Assembly (NCBI GenBank): GCA_016702645.1 | Contig: JADJDP010000052.1 | Location: forward strand, 7,731-71,730 | Reading direction: 5' to 3' | Length of the DNA stretch: 64,000 nt | DNA from: Flavobacteriales bacterium | Lineage (GTDB): Bacteria > Bacteroidota > Bacteroidia > Flavobacteriales_F > PHOS-HE28 | Shown: piece after piece, positions 35,848 to 45,001 of the stretch | How the letters are laid out: every line of letters starts with the position of its first letter | Numbering within the stretch: position 1 is the first letter of the stretch | Position numbers and translations under genes: made by a program | Notes under the pieces: model-generated | Told to the model about the DNA's origin: nothing | What the model saw: only the letters and a program-made list of their open reading frames with translations | The model's database searches: none

Positions 35848-37946
35848 CACGAACCACTACCCTTCTACTTTCCGCCTTGTTCGCAACGCCACTCTTGGCG
35901 GCCACCGGCGGTCCCGATGCATACGGTTATACCTGGATCGATAGCAATGAACCCGGTGGCCCGGTGTTCAACTGGATCGACATCACCACCACCGGCACCA
36001 TGGTAACGGGACTGGGTGATGACAACGTGGTGGGACCCTTCGTCATGGACACCGACATGCCCTTCTATTGGTACGGCCGCAAATTCCTGTGGGTGGGCAG
36101 CAACGGCTACGTTTCCTTCAACGGCGGCAACATCGCTTCCCCCTTCCCCACCATCCCGCTGAACGGTGGTGTGAACGATTACATCGCCGGCATGGCCACG
36201 GACCTCAATTTCCTGGGCAGTGGCAACCAAGGGCGTTGCTACTTCTACGATGACGAGGACGAGACCATCGTTTCCTGGGTGGGTGTGCCGTTCTGGAACG
36301 CTGCCACCAACTTCAGCGGCAGCAACACCTTCGAGATCATCCTGAACAAGCTGGACAGCAGCATTACGGTGCAGTTCCTGGAGCAAACAGGCACGGTGGC
36401 GAACGGCAGCTTGAGCATGGGCATCGAGAGCGTGGCGGGCAGCATCGGCCTGCAGCACTCCTTCAATACCTACCCGGTGGCCAACTACGCCATCCGTTAC
36501 GTGATGCCACCTGCTTCCACCTTGGAAGTGCTGGACGGCACCATCCTGTGGAACACCGACCCCACGAGCGGCGGCATCTTCCGCTCGCGCAACGGGCAGC
36601 CGTTCCAGATGATAAGCACGGTGGGCAACGTGGGCAATGTGGACATAGGCCAGCTAACGGTGCAAGGCCAGGTCACCAACGTGGGCGGTACGGTGCTGGT
36701 GAGCGATGCCGTGAACATCTCGAACCTGGGCGCGCAGCAGGAGACGGTGGTGAACTTCCCGCCCACCTGGACACCCACGAACGCGGGCACGCACAGCTTC
36801 ACCACCACGGTCACGGGCATCACCGGCGAATTGGTGACGGTGAACAACTCGCTCACGCAGGAGATCGTGGTGGTGGATACCACCGCCGTAACGCAGGAAC
36901 TGCGCTACCACGGTGCCACGGACAACGCCATTGGCATTGGCTGGGACGGTGGCAACGGGGGCGTGGGCGTTTACATACGGCCGCCCTACTACCCGGCCTA
37001 CGCCACACATACCACCATTCGCATTGCCAGCGATGCCGGTACGGCGGGCTACACCATCAAAGTGTACGACGATGATGGTGTGGGTGGGCTGCCCGGCACC
37101 TTGCTGGATTCCGTGCAGGTCCCCATTGGATCGGTGACCGCTGGCGATCAAGTGCTCGCGCTGAGCGCGCCGCTCACCATCACCAGTGGTGGGGTGTACG
37201 TGCAGTGGTACATGCTCGGTCCCAACATCAACATAGCCGTGGATGCCACACCGCCTTTCTCATTGCGCACCTACGAGGTGATCGACAACATCTGGGCGGA
37301 ATACCGCGACCGCACCGTGCAGGATTTCTTCCTGGGCTTGCGCCTGATCCAAGTGCCGGTGTACGACATCGGTGTCACCGGTTTCTTCGGCCTTGCCGAT
37401 GGACAGGACATCGGTGGCCAAACAGCGGTGCGCAGTTGGGTGACCAACTTCGGCAACCAGCCGGTGAGCAACTTCACGCTGAACTACCGCTTTGGCACCG
37501 GTCCGGTGATCTCGCAGAACTACAGCGGATCGGCCATCGCACCGGGCGCACAAACGCTCATCACTTTCGGCTCCTACTTCCTGCCCACGGCGGATGTGGT
37601 GGCCGACCTGTGCTCATGGACGACGATGGTGGATGACGCCAGCGCGAACAACGACACTTCCTGCGTTTCCATACACACCTATGTGGGCATCGAAGAGTTG
37701 GATGGCATCGGCGCAACGCTGGCACCCAATCCCGCCGACGCCTTCGTACGCATCGATGGTCTGCCGAACGGACATTGGAACGTGCAGTTGATGGATGCCA
37801 CCGGTCGCTTGGTGCGCAGCGAAACCACCACCGCCATTGGAGGACCGGTGACCCTTGCCGTAGACGACTTGCCCAACGGCATGTACCAACTGATGCTCAC
37901 CCACAACGGGCAGGGCTACCACGCTGCGCTGCTGGTGCAGCACTGA
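35844..37946 (+). CDS. Large secreted protein with T9SS sorting domain
   Basis: 700 residues from ATG 35844, overlapping the mazG stop by four bases. Signal peptide TRTTTLLLSALFATPLLAATGG. Residues 25-230 form a beta-rich domain like those of nidogen-type or choice-of-anchor proteins (WVGSNGYVSFNGGNI, TFEIILNKLDSSITVQFLEQTG). CARDB-like Ig modules follow (QVTNVGGTVLVSDAVNI; RSWVTNFGNQPVSNFTLNYR). The tail TLAPNPADAFVRIDGLPN to GYHAALLVQH is a T9SS domain. A TATCTTGG promoter-like box precedes it inside the mazG end. Function unknown; surface adhesion or structural role possible. Confidence 0.85.
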   Translation: MTRTTTLLLSALFATPLLAATGGPDAYGYTWIDSNEPGGPVFNWIDITTTGTMVTGLGDDNVVGPFVMDTDMPFYWYGRKFLWVGSNGYVSFNGGNIASPFPTIPLNGGVNDYIAGMATDLNFLGSGNQGRCYFYDDEDETIVSWVGVPFWNAATNFSGSNTFEIILNKLDSSITVQFLEQTGTVANGSLSMGIESVAGSIGLQHSFNTYPVANYAIRYVMPPASTLEVLDGTILWNTDPTSGGIFRSRNGQPFQMISTVGNVGNVDIGQLTVQGQVTNVGGTVLVSDAVNISNLGAQQETVVNFPPTWTPTNAGTHSFTTTVTGITGELVTVNNSLTQEIVVVDTTAVTQELRYHGATDNAIGIGWDGGNGGVGVYIRPPYYPAYATHTTIRIASDAGTAGYTIKVYDDDGVGGLPGTLLDSVQVPIGSVTAGDQVLALSAPLTITSGGVYVQWYMLGPNINIAVDATPPFSLRTYEVIDNIWAEYRDRTVQDFFLGLRLIQVPVYDIGVTGFFGLADGQDIGGQTAVRSWVTNFGNQPVSNFTLNYRFGTGPVISQNYSGSAIAPGAQTLITFGSYFLPTADVVADLCSWTTMVDDASANNDTSCVSIHTYVGIEELDGIGATLAPNPADAFVRIDGLPNGHWNVQLMDATGRLVRSETTTAIGGPVTLAVDDLPNGMYQLMLTHNGQGYHAALLVQH

Positions 37947-37972
37947 CGACGCATTTCTTCCGGCTACCTTAG

Positions 37973-38005
37973 CACGCCCCTTTCCGCCACAGCGGAAGGG
38001 GGCGT
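37973..38005. repeat. Inverted repeat, possible terminator
   Basis: CGCCCCTTTCCGC faces GCGGAAGGGGGCG with a 4-base CACA loop between the arms (one bulge). It lies between the T9SS gene and the ompH-like gene and could attenuate transcription; no T tract follows. Confidence 0.5.
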
Positions 38006-38018
38006 TGCACAGGACCCC

Positions 38019-38669
38019 ATGTCCAAGAACACGACCATCCTCCTTGTTGTCTGGAACGCGCTCCTAACCGCCTTGGTGGCTTGGGGCCTGCTGCGCTCGC
38101 CAGCGACCAGCTCCGAGCCGCTCCCCGCTGCCGATGACAGCACGAGCGTGTTCACGGACATCATTCCCGTGGTGCGCGACACCGGTGCGCTCAAGGAGGC
38201 CCGCATCGCCTACTTCCGCATGGACAGTTTGCGCAGCAAGTACGAGTTGATCAAGGAGAAGGACGCGCACTTCCAAGCCGAGATGCGGAGGCTGGAGAAC
38301 GGTTTGCAAGCTGATCAGGCCAAAGCCCGCCAACGCTACCAAGAGCTAATGGAGAAGGACCACACATACAGCACCCAAGCCGAAGTGGCCAAGGACGAGG
38401 AGGAACTACAAGGGCTGATGGCCGCCTTGCAGGACAAACAAGCCGTGGGCGAGCAACGCATGGCGAAGCTGGAGGCCGAGATGCTCACGGAGATCAGCAA
38501 GGAACTGGACGAGTACCTGAAGGTGTACAACACAGCGGCCGGCTTCGATTACATCTTCAGCATCCAGGGCAGCGGCCAGATCTGGACAGGGAACACCGGG
38601 CTGGACGTGACCGATGAGATCGTTTCCGGACTGAACGCTCGCCACCGGGCGAACAAGGGGAAGAAGTGA
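38019..38669 (+). CDS. OmpH/Skp-family periplasmic chaperone
   Basis: 216 residues. A membrane or signal segment (TTILLVVWNALLTALVAWGLL) is followed by RIAYFRMDSLRSKYELIKEK, the usual OmpH start (strand plus helix), a long coiled coil at residues 85-165 (EMRRLENGLQADQAKARQRYQELM, EEELQGLMAALQDKQ), and a C-terminal strand region (YIFSIQGSGQIWTGNTGLDVTDEIV). OmpH/Skp proteins hold unfolded outer-membrane proteins in the periplasm. Followed after one base by a DUF4924 gene, a conserved pair in Bacteroidota. Confidence 0.9.
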   Translation: MSKNTTILLVVWNALLTALVAWGLLRSPATSSEPLPAADDSTSVFTDIIPVVRDTGALKEARIAYFRMDSLRSKYELIKEKDAHFQAEMRRLENGLQADQAKARQRYQELMEKDHTYSTQAEVAKDEEELQGLMAALQDKQAVGEQRMAKLEAEMLTEISKELDEYLKVYNTAAGFDYIFSIQGSGQIWTGNTGLDVTDEIVSGLNARHRANKGKK

Positions 38670-38670
38670 G

Positions 38671-39219
38671 ATGCACCCGTTGCAACACCGCAAGGAGGAG
38701 AACGTTGCGAGCTACATCATCAGCATGTGGCACATCGAGGACCTCATGCGCGCGGCCGACATGGACATGCGCAAGGTGGAGGACCGCTTGATCGTGCCAT
38801 TGGAAGCCGATGAGCAGGCGCGCGTGCAAATGCGCGATTGGTATGCCGAGATCATTGCGCGCATGAAGGAGGAAGGCATCGAGCGTGTGGGGCACCTGAA
38901 GGAAGTGGAGGAAACACTGAACGAACTGGAGTTCCTACACCGGTCCTTCATCGACGTGCTTAACGATGAGGAGTATGACGCGCTCTACGCCAAGGCCGAG
39001 CCGGGCATCCTCACGTTGCAACAACACGCCGGCGGCGACCCCGATGGCATCATTGAGACCTGCTTCACGGCCATATACGGCGTGATGGTGCTGAAAGCGA
39101 AGGACCGCGAAGTGAGCCCCCAGACCTTGGAGGCCGAAGGTCACATCCGCCGCCTGCTGGAACGCCTGAGCCTGCACTACCGCCAGATGCGCCGCCTGCC
39201 GGGTGTCTCCATGAACTGA
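38671..39219 (+). CDS. DUF4924 family protein
   Basis: 182 residues. Opens with RKEENVASYIISMWHIEDLMRA, the diagnostic start of DUF4924, and is helical throughout (DEQARVQMRDWYAEIIARMKEEG, LERLSLHYRQM). Cytoplasmic by sequence, function unknown. It sits between ompH and the OstA-like gene, overlapping the latter's ATG by one base (TGATG), suggesting an envelope-biogenesis operon. Confidence 0.88.
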   Translation: MHPLQHRKEENVASYIISMWHIEDLMRAADMDMRKVEDRLIVPLEADEQARVQMRDWYAEIIARMKEEGIERVGHLKEVEETLNELEFLHRSFIDVLNDEEYDALYAKAEPGILTLQQHAGGDPDGIIETCFTAIYGVMVLKAKDREVSPQTLEAEGHIRRLLERLSLHYRQMRRLPGVSMN

Positions 39220-40800
39220 TGCGCACGACAGCGCGCACGGTCATGGTACATGCTTTGTCCGCACCACGCACCGTGACCCACCGCCCTATCCTGTTGATCT
39301 TCACATGGCTGTTCGCCACTTCCTTGTTCGCACAGGGCGGCAGCCGGGTGGAGATCCTGAACGCGGATACATGGCAGTTCGATGACGGGCTGGCCGCTGG
39401 TGCACAACGCTTGAAAGGCAACGTGCGCTTCAAGCATGCCGATGCGATCATGCAGTGTGATAGCGCCCACCTGTACCAGGATCAGCGCGTGGATGCCTTC
39501 GGCCATGTCACCATCGACCAAGGCGATTCCATGCACGTGGATGCCGAACGCTTGAGGTACAGCGGGCAGGACCGCATGGCGCGTCTGGAAGGGAGTGTTC
39601 GACTGCGCAATGGGGACATGGAACTCACCACACCGGCCTTGGACTACGACCTGCGTGGCCGCCGTGCCGTGTACACCCAAGGTGGCCGCATCGTGAGCCA
39701 GCGCGAGGGCAACACGCTCACGAGCAATGCGGGTACCTACTTCGCCGATCAACGTCGCTTCGTGTTCAGCCGCAACGTGCGGCTGGATCATCCGGAGCGG
39801 ACCATCGCCAGCGATACCATGCACTACGTCACGTCCACAGGCGTGAGCGAGTTCTTCGGACCGACGACCATCACACAGGGCAATACGGTCATCAAGACCC
39901 TACGGGGCGAATACAACACCCGCACGGAGCGCGCGCGTTTCACCCGGCGATCGAGCGTGTTGACCAAGGGCCGCATGCTCGAAGGCGATAGCCTGCACTA
40001 CGACCGGAAGAGCGGTGTTGGTGAGGCATGGGGGAACGTGGCCGTTACCGACAGCAGCGGTGATGTACGCGCACTGGGTGATGTAGGACGTTACGAGGAG
40101 TTGACCGAACGAAGCATGATCACGGGTCGTGCCGAACTGGTGATGCGCATGGGTGCCGATACCCTCTTCCTGCATGGCGACACGCTCTTCACCGCGCCGG
40201 AGTGCTTCGACAGGCTCAGCCCAGGTCCGACGTCGCATCTCAGCACGCAAGGGAGTGCGCTTCTTCAAGAACGACCTGCAAGGAGTTTGTGATACGCTCA
40301 TCTATAGCGACGCCGACAGCCTCATCCGCATGTACCACCGGCCGGCGCTATGGAGCAACACCGACCAGATCACGGGTGACCACATCCGCATCGAACTGCG
40401 CAACGGGCAGGCGCATCGCCTCTTCGTGGAGAACGATGCCTTCCTGATGTCCATGGCGGACAGCGTGCATTTCGATCAAGTGACGGGCACGACGATGACG
40501 GGCTACTTCCACGACAACGCGTTGCACAAACTGGACACCGAAGGCAATGCACGCACGGTCTACTTCGCGCGCGAAAAGAAGGAAGGCAAAGAGGTCGTCT
40601 TCGGCGTGAACCGGGCCGATTGCAGTCGCATCCAAGTGACCATGAGCGATGGCAAGGTGTCCACTGTCACCTTCCTGGAACGTCCGGACGCGGTGCTGTA
40701 TCCGCTTGCAAAGGCACCGCCCGAGGAACTGCACATGAAGGGTGCGGAATACCGTGTGGCCGAGCGGCCCGTGGATCGTGCGGACATCTTCCGGGAGTGA
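39219..40800 (+). CDS. OstA/LptA-like LPS transport protein, frameshifted at a repeat
   Basis: About 525 residues after joining. Signal peptide (ILLIFTWLFATSLFAQ). Repeats of the OstA beta-jellyroll: GNVRFKHADAIMQCDSAHLYQ, LEGSVRLRNGDMELTTPALDYD, VTDSSGDVRALGDVGRYEE and, in the second frame, KGVRFFKNDLQGVCDTLIYSD. OstA/LptA proteins carry lipopolysaccharide across the periplasm. The first frame ends at 40292 and the second takes over by about 40225; the junction coincides with a dispersed repeat at 40204-40225, so the insertion itself probably caused the shift. The second part ends ERPVDRADIFRE. Confidence 0.82.
40204..40225 (+). repeat. CTTCGACAGGCTCAGC repeat at the OstA frameshift
   Basis: gcttcgacaggctcagccca plus two bases, matching the family core. 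Translation reads FDRLSPG in the first frame and STGSAQV in the second; neither is conserved OstA sequence. Confidence 0.7.
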
Positions 40801-42975
40801 TCACTCGGCCCCGAAGGCCTTCAGCACTTTCGCTTCGAGTTGCTCTTGCGGCATGATGGCCGACAGCGCGTCCACTTCCTGTTCCTTCCCGTTGCCCACG
40901 TACTCGTTGGCATAGCGCATCACCTGCGCCCCTCCGTAAATGGGCTTCATCCGGTAGGCGCTGAAGACGATGCCGTTGTCCAGGAAGGTGTTCCCCTCCA
41001 CAAAGGCGATGCTGAGGTCCTTCGCTGCGATCGCGGTCCTGTTGTGCTCGAAGCGCGAGCCACGCACCAGCAACTGGCTCGCTTCACCCAAGCTGATGCC
41101 GTCGTTAGCCATGTTCGTGAACGTGCTGTGGGAAACGAGGATCCGCGCACCGCTCACCTCGAGCCCATCACCGGTGGCGTCCTTGCGCCCGTTGCGGAAA
41201 ATGCAACCAGCAATGCTCCCGGTGCAACGATCAAGGTCCAGGAGATCAACGGATCCATCCTCGAAGACAAGATCGCGAAGCTCGACGCTTCCGTCCTTGA
41301 TGTTCACGAGATCGTCACCGTGCGAACTGCTGAAAACGCAGTCGGTGAGGATCGTGGCAGCCGCGTAGTGAACGGCGAACGCGCCGGAGAAGTGCACGCC
41401 GTTCACACGAGCCCCGCTCCCACCGCTCAACTGCAAACCGGAAACAACGCACCGCGTGGTGCCATCGCCAAGCACAGCGAAGGTGCCGAAGGGCTTGCCT
41501 TCATCCAGCGGCCTTACGAAAACCGGATTGCGTGCCGTGCCGCGTACCACCAGCGGTCCTTGCACGATGACGCTGCGACCGGGAGCGATCTCGAAGCGAG
41601 CGCCTTGCTCAAGCACCACGACATACCCGTACGGGATGGTAAGATCCTCCTCGATCTTGAAGCGTCCGCGTGGGAAGGTGAGCGTATCGCCGCTTGCGCG
41701 CGCCTTTGTCCGTTGTGCGATGCGTTCGAGCGTGCGCGGGTCATCGGCACTGGGCCAATAGTGCGGTGCAGCGGTGCTAACGGTGGTGGATGCTCCGGCC
41801 TCGGGGCGAACAACAGGTACGTCGAGCATCGCCAGCGGATCTTCCTTGTCCAGCCGTTCACCCAGCAGTTCCTCCTGGATGCGCAGAGCGGTGGCTTGTG
41901 CGAAGGCCAGTGAACCACCTTCGGCGAGTATCGGCAACCACGCGCGGTCCATGGCGGCGAAGCGCTCTTTCATGCGCCACCTTTCTTCCAAGAGTTGCGT
42001 CCGTCGTTCGGAGAGTTTCTCGCGCACTGCTCCGTTCCTCAGGAGGACGGTAAGGAAGTCCAGCAATACGGGTCCATCGCCCACGATCGTAGGTGTTACC
42101 AGCTCTTGGTGGTACACAGGGATCGCACGTCCTTTCGAGTGGTCGTACGCGAACAGATGCTCTTGGCGGAAAGGAGCGTCACCGTGCGCGATCCATTCCA
42201 TGAGGAGCAAGGCCACGGCGGCATCCGCATCCACCAGATAAGACAATGCACTGGCATCGCCGCGTTGCACCTCGGCGTACGCATGCTGCAAAGTGGCGTG
42301 CGGCATGGGGGGCGCAAGCGTGTCCTCCTCGAACATCGGGTGGAGATGCTCCGGCCGATCGGGATCATGACCGAGCCGGAACAGGCTCGCGTCCATGAGC
42401 CCGTTCCTTTCCAGCGAACCGGTGCTGAGACGCTCCATCTTCATATGAATGCCTTGGTCGATCCCACAGGCGATCACGCGCACGAAGCTCACCTCGGGGG
42501 TCATCAGGCCCAGTTCTTCCGCGAGCAGTTGCAGGTACTTCGCGCGTATGCTGCCGACCTTTGCAGGGGCGAGCAGGATCTCGCGCTGCCCACGGAAGAT
42601 CTCCTCGCCCCGGAAGCCTACGATGATGGCCCCGGGCATCGTGGACGATCGTCGGACCCGCACGGAATCGCCGAAACCATCCGCTTCGAACCAATGCAAG
42701 CTGCCATTGGCTGAACGATCGTCCATGGGACACTGGCCGACCGCGCTGCTGAACAGATAGCGCTCGGCCTTCGCGGGAGCGGCGCCATCGTCCCGTAGAT
42801 CGAGCCATCGCGCGTAGAACTCCACTTCGGTGGTCCCAATGCCCAAGGGCCAAGGCCCGATCAAGTTCACCGGCTTACTGAACGTGAGGAAAGCGGTGAG
42901 ACCTGCCAACGGCACAAGTACACCCAACAGCCAGGCGAAGAGGCCGATGCGACGTTTCCGGATCGGCCGCTTCAT
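40801..42975 (-). CDS. CotH-kinase-like and parallel beta-helix protein, membrane-anchored
   Basis: 724 residues from ATG 42975 (ATG 42987 also possible). N-terminal basic stretch and one membrane helix (IGLFAWLLGVLVPLAGLTAFLTF). Residues 80-370 resemble CotH kinase-fold proteins: KYLQLLAEELGLMTPEVSFVRV, GIHMKMERLS, LLLMEWIAHGDA. Residues 430-720 are right-handed beta-helix repeats (LTIPYGYVVVLEQGARFEI, SHSTFTNMANDGISLG, SRFEHNRTAIAAKDL). The CotH part is inferred from sequence pattern and needs a profile search. Facing outwards, it may modify or bind a polysaccharide or protein. Convergent with the OstA gene, stops adjacent. Confidence 0.72.
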   Translation of the reverse strand: MKRPIRKRRIGLFAWLLGVLVPLAGLTAFLTFSKPVNLIGPWPLGIGTTEVEFYARWLDLRDDGAAPAKAERYLFSSAVGQCPMDDRSANGSLHWFEADGFGDSVRVRRSSTMPGAIIVGFRGEEIFRGQREILLAPAKVGSIRAKYLQLLAEELGLMTPEVSFVRVIACGIDQGIHMKMERLSTGSLERNGLMDASLFRLGHDPDRPEHLHPMFEEDTLAPPMPHATLQHAYAEVQRGDASALSYLVDADAAVALLLMEWIAHGDAPFRQEHLFAYDHSKGRAIPVYHQELVTPTIVGDGPVLLDFLTVLLRNGAVREKLSERRTQLLEERWRMKERFAAMDRAWLPILAEGGSLAFAQATALRIQEELLGERLDKEDPLAMLDVPVVRPEAGASTTVSTAAPHYWPSADDPRTLERIAQRTKARASGDTLTFPRGRFKIEEDLTIPYGYVVVLEQGARFEIAPGRSVIVQGPLVVRGTARNPVFVRPLDEGKPFGTFAVLGDGTTRCVVSGLQLSGGSGARVNGVHFSGAFAVHYAAATILTDCVFSSSHGDDLVNIKDGSVELRDLVFEDGSVDLLDLDRCTGSIAGCIFRNGRKDATGDGLEVSGARILVSHSTFTNMANDGISLGEASQLLVRGSRFEHNRTAIAAKDLSIAFVEGNTFLDNGIVFSAYRMKPIYGGAQVMRYANEYVGNGKEQEVDALSAIMPQEQLEAKVLKAFGAE

Positions 42976-43036
42976 GGCAACGAACATTGAGGCTCGCGGG
43001 CCAAGTCAAGGAGCGAACCGATGCAGCGTCGGAACT

Positions 43037-43444
43037 TCATCGTTGCTGACGTGCACTGAAGAGCGCCGCAAAGGCGATGGCAGCGGCAAGGAGCACCGCG
43101 CTCAAGTGAAGACCCAGCCCCAGCAAGGCCGACATGATGACGATGGGCAGCCACAAGCCCCGCGGATGCACGTTACGGCTGAGGAAGCCCGCGATGAGCA
43201 CGGTTGACCCGATGATGATCGCCGGCCACAGTTCGTTGCGGAAGTAATGCAGCAGGACGACCAGACCGGCGCAGATGATGAGCACAGGCAAACGAAGCAC
43301 CGGACCACGATCCGCAGGGCGGAAGCCACGGTTGTAGCACCAACCAATGATCACCAGCGCAACGGCGAGCATCCCCAAGAGGGTGAGCAATTCCACCCAA
43401 CCGTGGGAGAGCGCGTTCAGCCAACGATCCACTTCGGTCCGCAT
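43037..43444 (-). CDS. Small membrane protein, four predicted helices
   Basis: 135 residues with hydrophobic segments at about 18-35 (VELLTLLGMLAVALVIIGW), 48-65 (LPVLIICAGLVVLLHYF), 70-85 and 96-127 (GLWLPIVIMSALLGLGLHLSAVLLAAAI). No family recognised. It lies between the CotH-like gene and the ATPase-family gene on the same strand, so it may be co-transcribed. Confidence 0.65.
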   Translation of the reverse strand: MRTEVDRWLNALSHGWVELLTLLGMLAVALVIIGWCYNRGFRPADRGPVLRLPVLIICAGLVVLLHYFRNELWPAIIIGSTVLIAGFLSRNVHPRGLWLPIVIMSALLGLGLHLSAVLLAAAIAFAALFSARQQR

Positions 43445-43537
43445 GAGGTCACCTGCTTGTCACCGAAGGTGGGGCACAAGCTGGGCGCGAGCGAACAGCC
43501 TCGCGGCGAGTTATCAAGAACGCGCTGGGAACTGGGA

Positions 43538-44041
43538 CTAAAGAAAACGCTGCATCCAACTGGTGCGCAAGGGCACGCGGAAGCGCTCGTACAATTCACC
43601 CACGGTGCTCACCAAGTCGTCGAAGACGATGGTATCCCCTGTGATCACCCCTTCCTTGAGAAGTTCAGGGAGTTCCTGCAGGCGGCAGCTCGTAACCTCC
43701 GTGCCGTCCTCGTAAACCACCACCATGCGATCGGTGAGCATGAGATTGAGGTCGTGCTCCAGTTGTTTGATGAAGCCCACGCTCTTGTCGATGCTGCACC
43801 CGCTGGCTTCGGCCTGGGCCTCGTCCACCGCAACCACGACGAAGCGGTCGTGCAATACTTCCACGCAGGCATCGAGCGGAGCACCGTGCGCAGCCCAATT
43901 GGAGGTGAACATCGCACCATGCTCATGAACGAGCTTCTGCTCGGCGTGGCTGATGTCACGTGCCGCCTTGTACACCCATACGCGGGCATGGGCAGGCATG
44001 CTGTCGATGGTGCGGAGCGGAGCAGGTGCGGTGGTCGTCAT
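43538..44041 (-). CDS. Conserved Bacteroidota protein annotated as ABC transporter ATPase family
   Basis: 167 residues. It matches a conserved Bacteroidota family usually labelled ABC transporter ATPase, with SMPAHARVWVYKAARDIS, FTSNWAAHGAPLDACVEVLHDRF, DEAQAEASGCSIDKSVGFIKQLE and the end VPLRTSWMQRFL. There is no Walker A, ABC signature or Walker B, so the name is not supported by sequence; function unknown. Located downstream of the Fe-S/MCE/amidase cluster on the same strand, separated by 168 bases. Confidence 0.85.
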   Translation of the reverse strand: MTTTAPAPLRTIDSMPAHARVWVYKAARDISHAEQKLVHEHGAMFTSNWAAHGAPLDACVEVLHDRFVVVAVDEAQAEASGCSIDKSVGFIKQLEHDLNLMLTDRMVVVYEDGTEVTSCRLQELPELLKEGVITGDTIVFDDLVSTVGELYERFRVPLRTSWMQRFL

Positions 44042-44046
44042 CGTTT

Positions 44047-44071
44047 GTCATTCCGGGCGTGACCCGGAACT
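44047..44071. repeat. GTCATTCCGGGCGTGACCCGGAAC repeat
   Basis: Related to the palindrome at 3501-3524: ATTCCGGG and CCCGGAA-C flank a short loop. It lies five bases upstream of the ATPase-family start codon, within its leader. Confidence 0.6.
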
Positions 44072-44209
44072 CGTTTGGTTGATTGACGCTTTGACTTACA
44101 GATCCGATGCCTCGATCGGTCCAACTACGAAGACAAATATCAAAGCGTCCTCCATGCCGCATTGTTAACGGGTGGTCGCTTTTGAACAACCAAAGGTTGA
44201 GCGCCCTCT

Positions 44210-45001
44210 CTAAAGATCCCCTGCCTCCGCGATCAGCTCCGCCACATCCTTCACCACCACTTCGCCTTCCTTGTTGAAGTGTTTCACCCCATCGGTGAGC
44301 ATGGTGTTGCAGAACGGACAGCCCGCCGCGATGATCTGCGGAGCCGTTCCCAGCGCTTCTTCACTGCGTTCCACGTTCACCTCACGCGTGCCCGGTTCGG
44401 CCTCCTTGAACATCTGCGCACCACCTGCTCCGCAGCACAATCCGTTCTGCTTGCTCCGCTTCATCTCCAACAAGGCCGCATCGAGCTTCAACAGCACTTC
44501 ACGCGGTGCTTCGTACTCGTTGTTGCCGCGACCGAGGTAGCAGGGGTCGTGGAAGGTGATGCGTTTACCCTTGAAGTCTCCGCCTTCCACCTTGATGCGA
44601 CCTTCCTTCAGCAGCGCGTTGATGAATTGCGTGTGGTGCAGCACTTCGTAGGTACCACCGAGCGCAGGGTATTCGTTCTTCAGCGTGTTGAAACAATGGG
44701 GGCACGCCGTCACGATGCGCTTCACACCATAGCCGTTCAGCACGGTCACGTTCTGCAGCGCCTGCATCTGGAACAGGAACTCGTTGCCCGCACGGCGGGC
44801 CGGGTCACCGGTGCAGGTCTCCTCCTGTCCCAGCACAGCGAACTTCACCTTGGCCGCGTTCAGGATGCGAACGAAGGCCTTGGTGATCTTGCGAGCACGA
44901 TCATCGAAGGATCCCGCGCAGCCTACCCAGAACAGTACTTCGGGCACTTCGCCTGTTGCGGCGAACTCGGCCATGGTGGGTATGCGCACAGGCTCGCTCA
45001 T
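44210..45001 (-). CDS. CCG-domain Fe-S protein (HdrB/GlpC-like subunit)
   Basis: 263 residues, soluble. Two cysteine-rich CCG modules: VGCAGSFDD with QEETCTGDPARRAGNEF and ACPHCFNTLKNEYP; then FHDPCYLGRGNNEYEAPR with LCCGAGGAQMF and GCPFCNTMLTDGVK. These bind a noncubane or 4Fe-4S cluster in HdrB, GlpC and LutA-type proteins. It overlaps the membrane ferredoxin gene upstream by four bases, so the two probably form one electron-transfer complex on the inner membrane. Confidence 0.92.
   Translation of the reverse strand: MSEPVRIPTMAEFAATGEVPEVLFWVGCAGSFDDRARKITKAFVRILNAAKVKFAVLGQEETCTGDPARRAGNEFLFQMQALQNVTVLNGYGVKRIVTACPHCFNTLKNEYPALGGTYEVLHHTQFINALLKEGRIKVEGGDFKGKRITFHDPCYLGRGNNEYEAPREVLLKLDAALLEMKRSKQNGLCCGAGGAQMFKEAEPGTREVNVERSEEALGTAPQIIAAGCPFCNTMLTDGVKHFNKEGEVVVKDVAELIAEAGDL

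Noticed and set aside
42830..44062. Plus-strand open frames at 42830-43207 and 43247-44062 as genes.
   Set aside because: They oppose the small membrane protein and the conserved ATPase-family protein, whose minus-strand sequences are recognisable.
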